Assembly: GCF_021233435.1 (NCBI RefSeq)
Contig: NZ_CP089468.1
Span: 496,001 to 560,000 of the forward strand
DNA length: 64,000 nt
Source of the DNA: Halobacterium noricense
GTDB lineage: Archaea; Halobacteriota; Halobacteria; Halobacteriales; Halobacteriaceae
Reading direction: 5' to 3'
This document shows, in pieces, positions 18,761-27,129 of this stretch. The notes below the pieces were generated by a model. The model searched no databases. It had not been told where the DNA came from and saw only the letters and a program-made list of their open reading frames with translations. Numbering within the stretch: position 1 is the stretch's first letter; every line of letters starts with the position of its first letter. Made by a program: the position numbers and the translations under genes.

Positions 18761-19507
18761 GTGGTCGGGCGCGTACGAGTGGGCGTGCGCGAGTTCGAGT
18801 TCACCGTGACGTTCGAACCGGGGAGCGACGCCCTCATGGACTGCTTCGTCGAGCACGACAGTCTCACGGCGTGGACCTCGGTCTGTTTCACGACCCGCGA
18901 GCGGATGTGGCGCATCGACCACGCCACCGGCACGGAGGAAGCCCTGGCCGCCTTCGACGACGTCTTCCTCGACGAATCGCGGTGCAACGAGTGCCTGGAC
19001 CTCCCGGACTGTGACACCTACCGCGAGTACCACGTCCTCGACGAGTCCACGAACTCCCGGACCGTCTACACGTTCCGCGAGGAGGTCCACGGCTGCCACT
19101 CGGTCCCCCACTACGTCCACGAGCACGTCGGCGACGGCGTCGTCTTCGAGGCGCGACGTAGCGACAACGAGTACCGGTGGCGCGTGCTCCATCCCGACGA
19201 GCAGCCGGTCGGCGGCGTCTACGATGCCATCGAAGCCCAACTGCGCGACGGGCTCTCGCTGTCGCTGTCCCGCCTCTCCAGCGCCGGGAACTGGAACGCC
19301 GAATCCCGGGTCGCTGCCGAGTTGACGCCCGAGAACCGCGCGGTGCTCGAAGCCGCCGTCGAGCACGGCTACTACTCGCGGCCGCGGGAGGTCACCGTCA
19401 GCGACCTCAGCGACGAACTCGGCATCCCGCGCTCGACGCTCCAGTACCGACTGCGCAGCGCCGAGGACCTCGTCGTCTCCCAGTTCGTCGACGACGCGCT
19501 GTCGTGA
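18761..19507 (+). CDS. Bat-type (bacterio-opsin activator-like) HTH regulator
   Basis: A protein of up to 248 residues. The N-terminal sensor part (about 7-180) contains several Cys residues (CFVEH, SVCFTT, CNECLDLPDC) that could bind a metal or sense redox. The C-terminal HTH-10 domain of haloarchaeal Bat-like regulators spans about 190-245: LTPENRAVLEAAVEHGYYSRPRE, then SDLSDELGIPRSTLQYRLR as the recognition helix. The start is uncertain. GTG 18761 is the longest, while in-frame GTGs at 18779 and 18785 are equally plausible. The upstream 184 nt contain an AT-rich stretch (TAATTAATTAG, 18751-18761) immediately before the start. No linked target gene is evident. Confidence 0.8.
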   Translation: MVGRVRVGVREFEFTVTFEPGSDALMDCFVEHDSLTAWTSVCFTTRERMWRIDHATGTEEALAAFDDVFLDESRCNECLDLPDCDTYREYHVLDESTNSRTVYTFREEVHGCHSVPHYVHEHVGDGVVFEARRSDNEYRWRVLHPDEQPVGGVYDAIEAQLRDGLSLSLSRLSSAGNWNAESRVAAELTPENRAVLEAAVEHGYYSRPREVTVSDLSDELGIPRSTLQYRLRSAEDLVVSQFVDDALS

Positions 19508-19585
19508 ACCGCGGAAACTCGGGGCCGTTTCGCGTCGCTGGCGCTCGGCGAGAGAACTAAGTGGCATGGGAACGTCACCCAGGGT

Positions 19586-19726
19586 ATGGGCGACACGAAA
19601 CGCGGCCGCGAACGGCAGGGTCAGAAGAAGCGCGAACAGCTCCGCGAGCAGGAAGTCGAGCGCACACTGACAGCCGCCGACGACCCGCCGGACCCGCAGG
19701 AAGACGAAATCGAGTTCGAGGAGTAG
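19586..19726 (+). CDS. small charged protein of 46 residues
   Basis: MGDTKRGRERQGQKKREQ, then LREQEVER and an acidic end DEIEFEE. The protein is basic in the N-terminal half and acidic in the C-terminal half, probably a single helix followed by a disordered tail. A start ATG and an AACTAAGTGG element about 27 nt upstream support expression. It lies between the Bat-like regulator and a convergent unknown gene. No function can be assigned. Confidence 0.6.
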   Translation: MGDTKRGRERQGQKKREQLREQEVERTLTAADDPPDPQEDEIEFEE

Positions 19727-19777
19727 CGACCCGCGGCCGTCGAATTTTTCTTGACCGACCGAACCACGTAGCCGCAG

Positions 19778-20266
19778 CTACCGCCGCGCGACGTCGAACG
19801 GGCTCTCGGTCTCCGTCCACGCCCAGCCCGGGAGTCGCGTCTGGACGCCGGCCGCCAGCGCCGCGTCCAAGTCGTCTCGGCCGGCAGCGTCGTCGCCGTC
19901 GCCGCTAGTGTGGACGTCCGCGTAGTGGAACGTCGACTCCGCGAGCAGCCGGCGCGGCTGCTCGCCCGCGATCACCGCGGCGAGCTCGCGGCCGAGCAGT
20001 TCGTCCACGACGAACCCCGGATAGTCGTCGGTGACGTCGAGGTCCCGGAGCAGCGCCACGAGCGCCGCGACGTTCACCGCGCGGTCGCCGTCCGCGAACA
20101 CGTCCTCGACCGCGCTGCGGTACTGTGCGTCGGTCACGGTGGCGACGTCGGTGTCGAAGGCGTCGCCGAGCGCGTCCCGGACGTCGTTGACCAGCGGGAC
20201 GACGACGGCCGCCCGTTCGAGCACCCACTCACGCTCCCGTACGACCGCGTCGGCTGTCAGTTCCAT
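19778..20266 (-). CDS. hypothetical protein (162 residues)
   Basis: I do not recognise a family. The protein (MELTADAVVREREWVLERA and onward) is predicted mostly helical, with no signal peptide or membrane segment. Its last third is Gly/Asp-rich (SGDGDDAAGRDD) and ends PGWAWTETESPFDVARR. ATG 20266 is preferred over the two-residue-longer start. It is divergent from fttA, sharing a 257-nt spacer. Composition and codon use match the flanking genes, so it is likely real. Confidence 0.7.
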   Translation of the reverse strand: MELTADAVVREREWVLERAAVVVPLVNDVRDALGDAFDTDVATVTDAQYRSAVEDVFADGDRAVNVAALVALLRDLDVTDDYPGFVVDELLGRELAAVIAGEQPRRLLAESTFHYADVHTSGDGDDAAGRDDLDAALAAGVQTRLPGWAWTETESPFDVARR

Positions 20267-20523
20267 GGGCACCGTCGTGCGTCAAGGCCTACCAAGTTTG
20301 CGAAGGCTTTTATAACCGGAACCGCATACTGCCGAGTAAGCGGGTTCTCCTGTAGTAATCCCCGCGGCCCGGCCGTCCTCGGCCGGAACACCGGTCTCCA
20401 TACTGGAATGACGACAGCGTGTGTCTACTCACCACGTTCTACGGTCCACTCCTCACCCCGCCTCCGGCGGCTCGCGAGTGGCCCTAACGGAGACGCGGAC
20501 GCAGGAGGCCTCATTCACTGACT
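20267..20523 (+). promoter_or_regulatory. fttA promoter and long structured leader
   Basis: A strong TATA element, GGCTTTTATAACCGG, sits at 20306-20320. It predicts a transcript start near 20338 and a leader of about 185 nt, long for this genome, where most genes look leaderless. The leader contains the hairpin GGCCG-TCCT-CGGCC near 20374-20388 and further GC-rich palindromic stretches. No upstream ORF of substance is visible. Confidence 0.5.
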
Positions 20524-22449
20524 ATGAGCACTGTAGACCAGCAACTCGAAGAGTTACAGGACCAGATTACGAACGAGATTCCGCCGGACATCTCGGTGAC
20601 CGACGTGAAGTACGAGGGCCCCGAGCTCGTCGTCTACACCCGGGACCCGAAGCAGTTCGCCCAGGACGGCGACCTCGTTCGGCGGCTCGCGAGCAAACTC
20701 CGCAAGCGCATCACGGTCCGCCCCGACCCCGCGGTGCTCTCCCGCCCGGAGACCGCCCGCGAGAAGATTCTGAACGTCATCCCCGACGACGCCGGCGTCA
20801 CCGACCTCGACTTCCACGAGGACACCGGCGAGGTCGTCATCGAGGCCGAGAAGCCCGGGATGGTCATCGGCCGCCACGGCTCCACGCTCCGCGAAATCAC
20901 GGAAGCCGCGGGCTGGACGCCCGAGGTCGTGCGCACGCCGCCCATCGAATCCTCCACCGTCTCGAACGTCCGGAACTTCCTCAAGTCCGAGCGCGACGAG
21001 CGCCGCGACATCCTGGAGAAGGTCGGCCGCCAGATTCACCGCGAGGAGATGAGCGACGACGAGTACGTCCGCATCACCACGCTGGGCTGCTGCCGCGAGG
21101 TCGGCCGCGCGAGCTTCATCCTCTCGACGCCCGAGACGCGCATCCTCGTCGACTGCGGCGACAAGCCCGGGAGCGAGGACGAAGTCCCCTACCTCCAGGT
21201 GCAGGAGGCGCTGGGCGCGGGCGCGAACTCCATCGACGCGGTCGTGCTCACGCACGCCCACCTCGACCACTCCGCGTTCATCCCGCTACTCTTCAAGTAC
21301 GGCTACGACGGCCCCATCTACACCACGGAGCCGACCCGTGACCTCATGGGCCTGCTGACGCTGGATTACCTCGACGTCGCCGCCAAGGAGGGGGGCACGC
21401 CCCCGTACGACTCCGAGATGGTTCGCGAAGCCATCAAGCACTGCATCCCGCTGGAGTACGGCGACGTCACGGACATCGCGCCGGACGTGAAGCTCACGTT
21501 CCACAACGCCGGCCACATCCTCGGGAGCGCGGTCTCGCACTTCCACATCGGCGACGGCCTCTACAACGTCGCGTTCTCCGGCGACATCCACTACGAGGAC
21601 ACGCGGCTGTTCAACGGCGCGGTCAACGACTTCCCGCGCGTGGAGACGCTCGTCCTCGAATCCACGTACGGTGGGCGCAACGACTACCAGACCGACCAGG
21701 AGGACTCCGAGGAGAAGCTCAAACGCATCATCAACGAGACCTACGAGGACGGCGGGAAGGTCCTGATTCCGGCGTTCGCGGTCGGGCGCTCCCAGGAGAT
21801 GATGCTCGTCCTCGAAGAGGCGATGCGGAAGGGCGACATCCCCGAGATGCCCATCCACCTCGACGGCATGATTTGGGAGGCGACCGCCATCCACACCACC
21901 TACCCCGAGTACCTCCGCGACGACCTCCGCGACCGCATCTTCCACGAGGACGAGAACCCGTTCCTCGCGCCCCAGTTCAACCACATCGACGGCGGCGAGG
22001 AGGAACGCCAGGAGGTCGCCGACGGCGACCAGTGTATCATCCTCTCCACCTCGGGGATGGTCACCGGCGGCCCCATCATGTCCTGGATTCAGCACATCGG
22101 CCCGGACCCGGATTCGACGATGACGTTCGTCGGCTACCAGGCCCAGGGGACGCTCGGCCGCCGTATCCAGTCCGGCTGGGACGAGATTCCGATGCCCGAC
22201 TCCCGCGGCAGCGGCCGCGCGGAGCGCCTCCAGCTCGAGATGGACACCGAGACCGTCGACGGCTTCTCCGGGCACGCCGACCGGCAGGGCCTCGAGGACT
22301 TCGTGCGCACGATGAACCCCCGCCCCGAGAAGGTGCTGTGCGTGCACGGCGACGAGTCCTCCACGCAGGACCTCTCCAGCGCACTCTACCACGACTACAA
22401 CATGCGGACGTTCGCGCCGAAGAACCTCGAAACGTTCCGCTTCGTCTAG
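20524..22449 (+). CDS. fttA: KH/beta-CASP ribonuclease, transcription termination factor FttA (aCPSF1)
   Basis: A 641-residue protein with two N-terminal KH domains (about 1-180; GMVIGRHGSTLREIT is a KH GxxG loop), then a metallo-beta-lactamase fold with the HAHLDH zinc motif near 244-249. A beta-CASP insert follows (AFAVGRSQEMML region), and the metal site is completed by GFSGHADRQG and CVHGDE near the C terminus. This is the archaeal CPSF73 homologue, shown in other euryarchaea to cleave nascent transcripts and terminate RNA polymerase. It is encoded as a single gene with its own promoter and long leader. The start at ATG 20524 (MSTVDQQLEELQDQI) matches the family's N terminus. Confidence 0.96.
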   Translation: MSTVDQQLEELQDQITNEIPPDISVTDVKYEGPELVVYTRDPKQFAQDGDLVRRLASKLRKRITVRPDPAVLSRPETAREKILNVIPDDAGVTDLDFHEDTGEVVIEAEKPGMVIGRHGSTLREITEAAGWTPEVVRTPPIESSTVSNVRNFLKSERDERRDILEKVGRQIHREEMSDDEYVRITTLGCCREVGRASFILSTPETRILVDCGDKPGSEDEVPYLQVQEALGAGANSIDAVVLTHAHLDHSAFIPLLFKYGYDGPIYTTEPTRDLMGLLTLDYLDVAAKEGGTPPYDSEMVREAIKHCIPLEYGDVTDIAPDVKLTFHNAGHILGSAVSHFHIGDGLYNVAFSGDIHYEDTRLFNGAVNDFPRVETLVLESTYGGRNDYQTDQEDSEEKLKRIINETYEDGGKVLIPAFAVGRSQEMMLVLEEAMRKGDIPEMPIHLDGMIWEATAIHTTYPEYLRDDLRDRIFHEDENPFLAPQFNHIDGGEEERQEVADGDQCIILSTSGMVTGGPIMSWIQHIGPDPDSTMTFVGYQAQGTLGRRIQSGWDEIPMPDSRGSGRAERLQLEMDTETVDGFSGHADRQGLEDFVRTMNPRPEKVLCVHGDESSTQDLSSALYHDYNMRTFAPKNLETFRFV

Positions 22450-22533
22450 GCGCCTCGGCTCGGTTCTGACCGTTTTCGCCGTGCGGTCGTGGAAGCCGAC
22501 AGCACTATACTCCGCGTTCCGGTACTGTGCGGT

Positions 22534-22983
22534 GTGAGGTCCACACGAGCGGCGAGTCTGTTCGTCGTGGCGCTGGTGGTGTCGACGGCGTTCGTCGGTC
22601 CCGCCGTCGCCGCGCAAGCCGCGCAGGTCGCGCAGCCCGGCCAGCCGGTCGAGGGCGACGGCGGCTACCGGTTCGATGTCGGCGGCAACGAGACCAACAT
22701 CACGTTCTGGCTCCACCTGGACCTGTTCACGAACCTCGGCGCGGCCGGCGACTTCGGGTTCAGCGCGGTCGGCCACGCGATGGACACGCAGGTCGTCGCC
22801 GTCGACGTCCAGCTACGCTTCGACGGAGTCGGCGACCTCGGTAATTTCCTCTCGAACCCCTTCTCGCGGTTCTCCGTCGTCGCGGAGTGGGAGATGAACC
22901 TGCCGTTCCTCTCGGCAGGGCCGGCTTCGGGCGACGACTTCAGCTACGAGGGCAACGAGACGATAAACGGGAGCAACGCGTAG
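22534..22983 (+). CDS. secreted protein with signal peptide, function unknown
   Basis: From GTG 22534 the protein starts VRSTRAASLFVVALVVSTA and has a typical Sec signal peptide ending near FVGPAVAAQAAQ. The mature part (about 120 residues) is beta-rich with several N-glycosylation sequons (NET, NIT, NES-like and NGS). A longer in-frame start at GTG 22489 would place 15 non-hydrophobic residues before the signal, so it is less likely. No family is recognised. It lies 84 nt after fttA on the same strand. Confidence 0.7.
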   Translation: MRSTRAASLFVVALVVSTAFVGPAVAAQAAQVAQPGQPVEGDGGYRFDVGGNETNITFWLHLDLFTNLGAAGDFGFSAVGHAMDTQVVAVDVQLRFDGVGDLGNFLSNPFSRFSVVAEWEMNLPFLSAGPASGDDFSYEGNETINGSNA

Positions 22984-23027
22984 CGCGGAGCCGAACTTTC
23001 AAGCCCGCACGGCTGTTATGTCAACTC

Positions 23028-23387
23028 ATGTCAGAGGGCGGCGAGCTCGTCGCGGAGCTCCAGCAGCAGGCCGGAGACGCACTGCGTGTCGTCGCCGAGT
23101 ACGACAGGGAAGGCTACGACGTCCACTACGTCCGCGAGGACGTCGGCGCGCGTCTGGACGAGCGCGCGGACGCCATCCACCGGAACCTCGTGCTCGAAGG
23201 CATCAGCCGCGAGCACCTCGAAGACCTCTTCGGCGCGGGCGACCTCCACTGCTCGATGCATCGCTTCGACGAGATGACCGCGTTCCACTTCGCCGAAGAA
23301 GAGTACACGGGGCTGTTCGTCAGCGTCGAGTCCGACGCGGACCTGCCGCTGGCGTCGTTCACGGACACCTGCTGGCGGAGTCTCTAA
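23028..23387 (+). CDS. conserved haloarchaeal-type hypothetical protein (119 residues)
   Basis: MSEGGELVAELQQQAGDALR and onward is an acidic cytosolic protein. Conserved-looking blocks are VVAEYDREGYDVHYVRED and CSMHRFDEMTAFHFAEEEYTGLF. It resembles small haloarchaeal proteins of unknown function seen in many genomes. The start at ATG 23028 replaces a much longer frame-open region that overlaps the preceding gene. Its TAA overlaps the stop of the convergent endonuclease III gene by four bases. Confidence 0.75.
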   Translation: MSEGGELVAELQQQAGDALRVVAEYDREGYDVHYVREDVGARLDERADAIHRNLVLEGISREHLEDLFGAGDLHCSMHRFDEMTAFHFAEEEYTGLFVSVESDADLPLASFTDTCWRSL

Positions 23388-24292
23388 TCGGCGGCCTCGG
23401 CGGGGTCGACGACTTCTTCGGCGAGTTCGTCCACGCCCACCCTATCGCAGAGGTCGTACAGCGGACACGCCTCCGGGCCGTCGAGGCACGCGGGCTTGCG
23501 CGCCGAACAGTACTCGCGGCCGAACTGAATCATCGCCGTATGTCCGAACCCGCACTTCTCACCCTGGACCTCGGCCTCTAGGGCTTCGCGCACGTCCTCG
23601 TGGTCGGCATCCGGGGCGGCGAGCCCGAGCCGGCGCGCGATGCGGTGGACGTGCGTGTCCACGGGGAAGACGCCGTCGCGCCCACCCGCGAACAGCAGCA
23701 CGCAGTCGGCGGTCTTCGGGCCGACGCCCTTCATGTCCAGCAGCGCGTCGCGAACCTCGTCGGGGTCGTTGCTCGCGGTTTCACCGTCTTCTCGCGGGCT
23801 CCGCCCGCTCGAACGGTCCGAGGGACTTCGTCCCTCGCTACTCGCTCCGTCCGTGGAGCGTTGCTCCACGCGCCCCGTGCGAACGAACTCGTCGAACGCC
23901 GCTTCGCCGCCGTACTCCTCGCAGATGCGGCCGGCGATGCGAATCAGCGTCTCGGATTTTTGATTGTAGAGTCCTGCCGAGGAGATCGTCTCGGCGAGTT
24001 CGTCCTGGTGGGCGTCCGCGAGCGTCGCCGCGAGGTCCTGCCCGGCATCGTATCTGTCCATCAGCGCGTCGTGGGCGGGCTGGCTGGCGACGTCGCTGGT
24101 GTTCTGACTGAGAATCGTGCGAACGAGACACTCGAAGGCGTCGCGGCCCCCGTACGCCTTCTGCCAGTACATGTCCCCGAGCCGGTCGACGACGGCGTCC
24201 GCGCGGCTCGTGTCGTTGCCGGGCTCGAACTCGGTGAAGCGGCCGGCGGCGGCGTCACCACCCGAGATGTTCTCCGCGGGTTCGTCGTCCAT
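23384..24292 (-). CDS. nth: endonuclease III (DNA glycosylase/AP lyase) carrying a palindromic in-frame insert
   Basis: A 302-residue base-excision repair enzyme. The helix-hairpin-helix DMKGVGPKTAD carries the catalytic Lys, PVDTHVHRIARR the catalytic Asp, and four C-terminal Cys (CSARKPAC to CPLYDLC) form the 4Fe-4S cluster. The Cys spacing is slightly wider than in E. coli. Between EEYGGEAAFDEFVRTG and DPDEVRDALLDM lies a Ser/Arg-rich insert of about 35 residues that includes SSEGRSPSDRSSGRSPRED. It is encoded by three short palindromes and is absent from normal Nth proteins. Its position just before the HhH motif suggests a surface loop. The same peptide recurs in the acetyltransferase near 58.9 kb. 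Confidence 0.93.
   Translation of the reverse strand: MDDEPAENISGGDAAAGRFTEFEPGNDTSRADAVVDRLGDMYWQKAYGGRDAFECLVRTILSQNTSDVASQPAHDALMDRYDAGQDLAATLADAHQDELAETISSAGLYNQKSETLIRIAGRICEEYGGEAAFDEFVRTGRVEQRSTDGASSEGRSPSDRSSGRSPREDGETASNDPDEVRDALLDMKGVGPKTADCVLLFAGGRDGVFPVDTHVHRIARRLGLAAPDADHEDVREALEAEVQGEKCGFGHTAMIQFGREYCSARKPACLDGPEACPLYDLCDRVGVDELAEEVVDPAEAAD
23784..23844 (-). repeat. in-frame palindromic repeat, copy 1 (inside nth)
   Basis: A 61-nt unit that differs from copy 2 (58898-58958) at two positions. It holds perfect stems GCGGGC-TCC-GCCCGC (23794-23808) and CGAGGGAC-TTC-GTCCCTCG (23819-23837). A third stem of the same build, CGTGGAGC-GTT-GCTCCACG (23852-23870), follows in nth only. Read on the minus strand both copies encode SSEGRSPSDRSSG followed by SPREDG, so frame as well as sequence is shared between unrelated genes. 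Confidence 0.85.
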
Positions 24293-24348
24293 GCTTGGAG
24301 GTCTGTCGGCGAGCCCAAAAAGCACCGCGACGGCTCCCAGCCGGTGGG

Positions 24349-24762
24349 CTACTCGACGCGCAGCGTCGCCGTGAGGTCCGCACCGTCCGCGAGCGCGGCG
24401 ACGAGGTCGCGGTCGAGGTCCACGGCGGCCTCGTCGGCGTCCACGAAGATGGTGCGGTCGTCGACGTACGTGCTCGTGCGCCCGACCATGCTGCGCTCGT
24501 TCGTGTATTCGAGGTCCGGGTGGCCCGACCCCGTCACTTCCTCGCGGTGGCCGTCGGCTTCGAGCACGAGCGTAATCGTGGCGTCCTCGTCCTGACAGGC
24601 GGCGACGAACTCGCGGTCGAAGTCCGCGGGCGCGCGGTCGGCGTCGATGCCGACGATGCAGTCGCCGGCGGGCGTGAGGTAGTCGTCGGTCGTCACTTCC
24701 AGCGTGGACGCGTGTTCGGCCGTGACGTGTTCGTGGCCGGTCGCCCGCACGACTTCTTCCAT
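24349..24762 (-). CDS. DUF371-family protein
   Basis: A 137-residue protein, MEEVVRATGHEHVTAEHAST and onward. The RGHE-like start, the LTPAGDCIVGI block, then RAPADFD and a repeated second half (DYVDDRTIFVDADEAAVDLDR) fit the archaeal DUF371 family, a small beta-rich protein conserved in Euryarchaeota with unknown function. No catalytic motif is evident. It has its own T-rich upstream region and is followed by nth after 56 nt on the same strand. Confidence 0.8.
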   Translation of the reverse strand: MEEVVRATGHEHVTAEHASTLEVTTDDYLTPAGDCIVGIDADRAPADFDREFVAACQDEDATITLVLEADGHREEVTGSGHPDLEYTNERSMVGRTSTYVDDRTIFVDADEAAVDLDRDLVAALADGADLTATLRVE

Positions 24763-25064
24763 GGGCTGGGGTTGCCGGTAGCCGCACTTGTGTGCGGCGT
24801 TCCGCGACCACTCTTTAAGTGCAGCTACCCACTCCTGTGGGGGCCGTTACCACTCGCTGAAGGGGGTCTGACAACTGCTTGCACGCGACGCCCCGTCGGA
24901 AATTTTAAGTGGCGTGGAGGAGTATTACCCGTTACCAGAACGCTGCGTGCGTTCGTGCACAGCCCGAGAGAATGACAGGACGTTCTCCTTCCGACCGGGA
25001 AGTCACACGCTCCGAGCGACGGCTGTCTCGAACACCCAGCGGGTATGGCATCGAGGTTTGAACA
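24763..25064. promoter_or_regulatory. divergent promoter region before the coiled-coil gene
   Basis: A 302-nt spacer without a convincing gene. It contains two similar AT-rich boxes, CTCTTTAAGTGC (24811-24822) and AATTTTAAGTGG (24901-24912). The second is a plausible TATA box that would give a leader of about 130 nt for the gene at 25065. A hairpin-like GAGAA...TTCTC lies near 24970-24990. Confidence 0.4.
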
Positions 25065-25967
25065 ATGGCTGAGGAAGAACAAACTATCGAAGTATCGAGC
25101 GCAGACGAACTCATTACTGACGAAGAACTTCAAGAGAAGTCCAAGGGTCAGCTCATCAAGAACGCCGGCCAGTTCCGCGACCGCCGGAACGAGCTGAACC
25201 AGCTCGCCAGTTCCCGCGCCTCCGACCGCGACGAACTCAACGCGAAGACCCGAGAGAAGGTCGACGAGGCCCAGGAACACCGCGAGAAGCGCGACGAGCT
25301 CAACGAGCGCGTCCAGGAACACAAGGAAGTCCGTAACGAGCTCAACGCCGAGGCGAACGAGCTCTTCGACGAGGTCGAGCAGCGCAAAGAGGACCTCGAA
25401 CTCGACGAGGGCAAGGACCTCGAAGAGCTCAAGGAGGAAATCGAGCAGCTCGAGTTCAAGCAGCAGACCGAGGTTCTCTCGACGGAGGACGAGCGCGAAC
25501 TCATCGAGAAAATCGAGGACAAGCGCGAGGAGTACCAGGATCGAAAGGAGAAACTCGACGCCTCCGGCGACCTCGAAGAGCTCGTCGACGAGGCCGAGGA
25601 AGTCCGCGCGGAAGCCTCCGAGCACCACGAGAAGGTGACGGAGCTCGCGGACAAGGCCCAGGAGCACCACAACGAGATGATCGAGGCCTACCGCGAGGCC
25701 GACGACATCCGTGACGAGGCCGACGAGATGCACGAGAAGTTCGTCGAGGCTCAGGAAGCCGCCGACGCCCACCACGAGGCGTTCGTACAGGTCCAGAAGC
25801 GCCTCCGCGAACTCGACAAGCAGGAAGAAGAGGAGCGCGAGGACGAGCGCGCCGCCGAGCAGGCCGAAGCCCGCGAGGAAGCCGAGGAAATCTACGAGCG
25901 GTTCAAGGAGGGCGAGACCCTCGACACCGAGGACCTCCGCAAGCTCCAGAAGTCCGGCCACCTCTAA
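25065..25967 (+). CDS. long coiled-coil protein
   Basis: A 300-residue protein that is almost entirely charged coiled coil from about residue 35 to 270 (repeating RDELNAKTREKVDEAQEHRE-type heptads). It ends in a short FKEGETLDTEDLRKLQKSGHL tail that recurs in haloarchaeal homologues. No membrane segment or catalytic motif is present. Lys content is higher than in the neighbouring proteins, as expected for a coiled coil. The role is unknown; structural, scaffolding or RNA/chromatin-associated functions are all possible. The start ATG 25065 is preceded by a purine-poor leader. Confidence 0.8.
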   Translation: MAEEEQTIEVSSADELITDEELQEKSKGQLIKNAGQFRDRRNELNQLASSRASDRDELNAKTREKVDEAQEHREKRDELNERVQEHKEVRNELNAEANELFDEVEQRKEDLELDEGKDLEELKEEIEQLEFKQQTEVLSTEDERELIEKIEDKREEYQDRKEKLDASGDLEELVDEAEEVRAEASEHHEKVTELADKAQEHHNEMIEAYREADDIRDEADEMHEKFVEAQEAADAHHEAFVQVQKRLRELDKQEEEEREDERAAEQAEAREEAEEIYERFKEGETLDTEDLRKLQKSGHL

Positions 25968-26082
25968 GCTGTCTACTGCTGATTTCTCCGTATTTTCCCG
26001 CGCGTAGCGGCGGCACTGTCCCGACTGTGGTCCAGATGAATCGGCCGCGTGAATTACGGGCCCGGCCGCCGACGCCGTAGCC

Positions 26083-27081
26083 ATGGACACGCTCCCCAAA
26101 CGAGTCGGCCGACTGACCGTGCTGGCACTCGGCGTGGTCGTCGGCGTCGTCGTCGGCTGGGTGTTGTTCGTGCGGACGCCGGCCGGCGGCCCCACGATTC
26201 TCGGCGTGCTGTTGACGCTCCTCACCGGCGTGGTGTTCCTCCAGTTGGGCGGGAACGCCGCGGACACGGTGTTCGGCGCGTACGACACCGCCGAAGTCCG
26301 CGTGGAGGGCCCGATAGCACGGGACGGCGGGCAGTCGCTACCGACCGACCCGCGCCAGATTCCCGCGGACGCCGTGGTCGACCAAATCGAGCGTGCGGAC
26401 GAGGACAGCAACACGAACGCGCTCGCGGTCCGCCTGAACACGCCCGGCGGCGAAGTCGTCCCGAGCGACGACATCCGGCGCGCGGTTCTGGAGTTCGACG
26501 GGCCGACAGTCGCGTACGTCACCGACGTCTGCGCGAGCGGCGGTTACTGGATTGCCAGCGCCTGCGACCACGTGGTCGCCCGCGAGAACAGCCTCGTCGG
26601 CAGCATCGGCGTGCGCGGGTCGACGCTGAACGCCTCGGCGCTCGCCGACGACCTCGGCGTCGACTACGAGCGCTTCGTCGCCGGCGAGTACAAGGACGCG
26701 GGCAACCCGCTGCGGGAGCTGCGCGAGGACGACCGCCGCTACCTGCAGGGCCTGGTCGACGACTTCTACGAGTCGTTCGTCGAGCGCGTCGCCGAGGTTC
26801 GGGACCTCTCTCCCGAGCAGATTCGGGACACGGAGGCTCGTGTCTACGTCGGCCGGGACGCCCACGAGCGCGACCTCGTGGACGACCTCGGGACGCGCGA
26901 CGACGCCGAAGCCTACCTCGAAGCCGAACTCGGCCACGAGATCGACGTTCGGGAGTTCGAGCCGCCGCGCGGGATGTTCGTGCGGATGCGGCGGACGGCG
27001 GTCGGCGCGGCGTACGCGTTCGGCGCGGGGCTGGCCGACGCAGTCGGTGACGGCAACGGGACGAACGTCGAACTCCGGTGA
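26083..27081 (+). CDS. sppA: signal peptide peptidase SppA-type S49 protease
   Basis: A 332-residue membrane-anchored serine protease. Two hydrophobic segments lie near residues 10-30 and 42-58, followed by an S49 domain. AVRLNTPGGEV precedes VCASGGYWIAS near 150, with the nucleophilic Ser, and GEYKDAGNPLRELRED near 202 carries the general-base Lys. This Ser-Lys dyad architecture cleaves residual signal peptides within the membrane. The C-terminal 30 residues may form a further amphipathic segment. A DUF373 and a diphthamide gene follow on the same strand with gaps of 48 and 36 nt. Confidence 0.92.
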   Translation: MDTLPKRVGRLTVLALGVVVGVVVGWVLFVRTPAGGPTILGVLLTLLTGVVFLQLGGNAADTVFGAYDTAEVRVEGPIARDGGQSLPTDPRQIPADAVVDQIERADEDSNTNALAVRLNTPGGEVVPSDDIRRAVLEFDGPTVAYVTDVCASGGYWIASACDHVVARENSLVGSIGVRGSTLNASALADDLGVDYERFVAGEYKDAGNPLRELREDDRRYLQGLVDDFYESFVERVAEVRDLSPEQIRDTEARVYVGRDAHERDLVDDLGTRDDAEAYLEAELGHEIDVREFEPPRGMFVRMRRTAVGAAYAFGAGLADAVGDGNGTNVELR

Positions 27082-27129
27082 CCCGAGCGCGGGGTTTTTA
27101 TCACGGCAGCGTGACGCTGTGGACGATAG

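Noticed and set aside
24825-26522. 565-codon minus-strand frame covering the coiled-coil gene
   Set aside because: It is antisense to a highly regular coiled-coil gene; the Leu/Val-rich translation is the complement of Glu/Lys codons.
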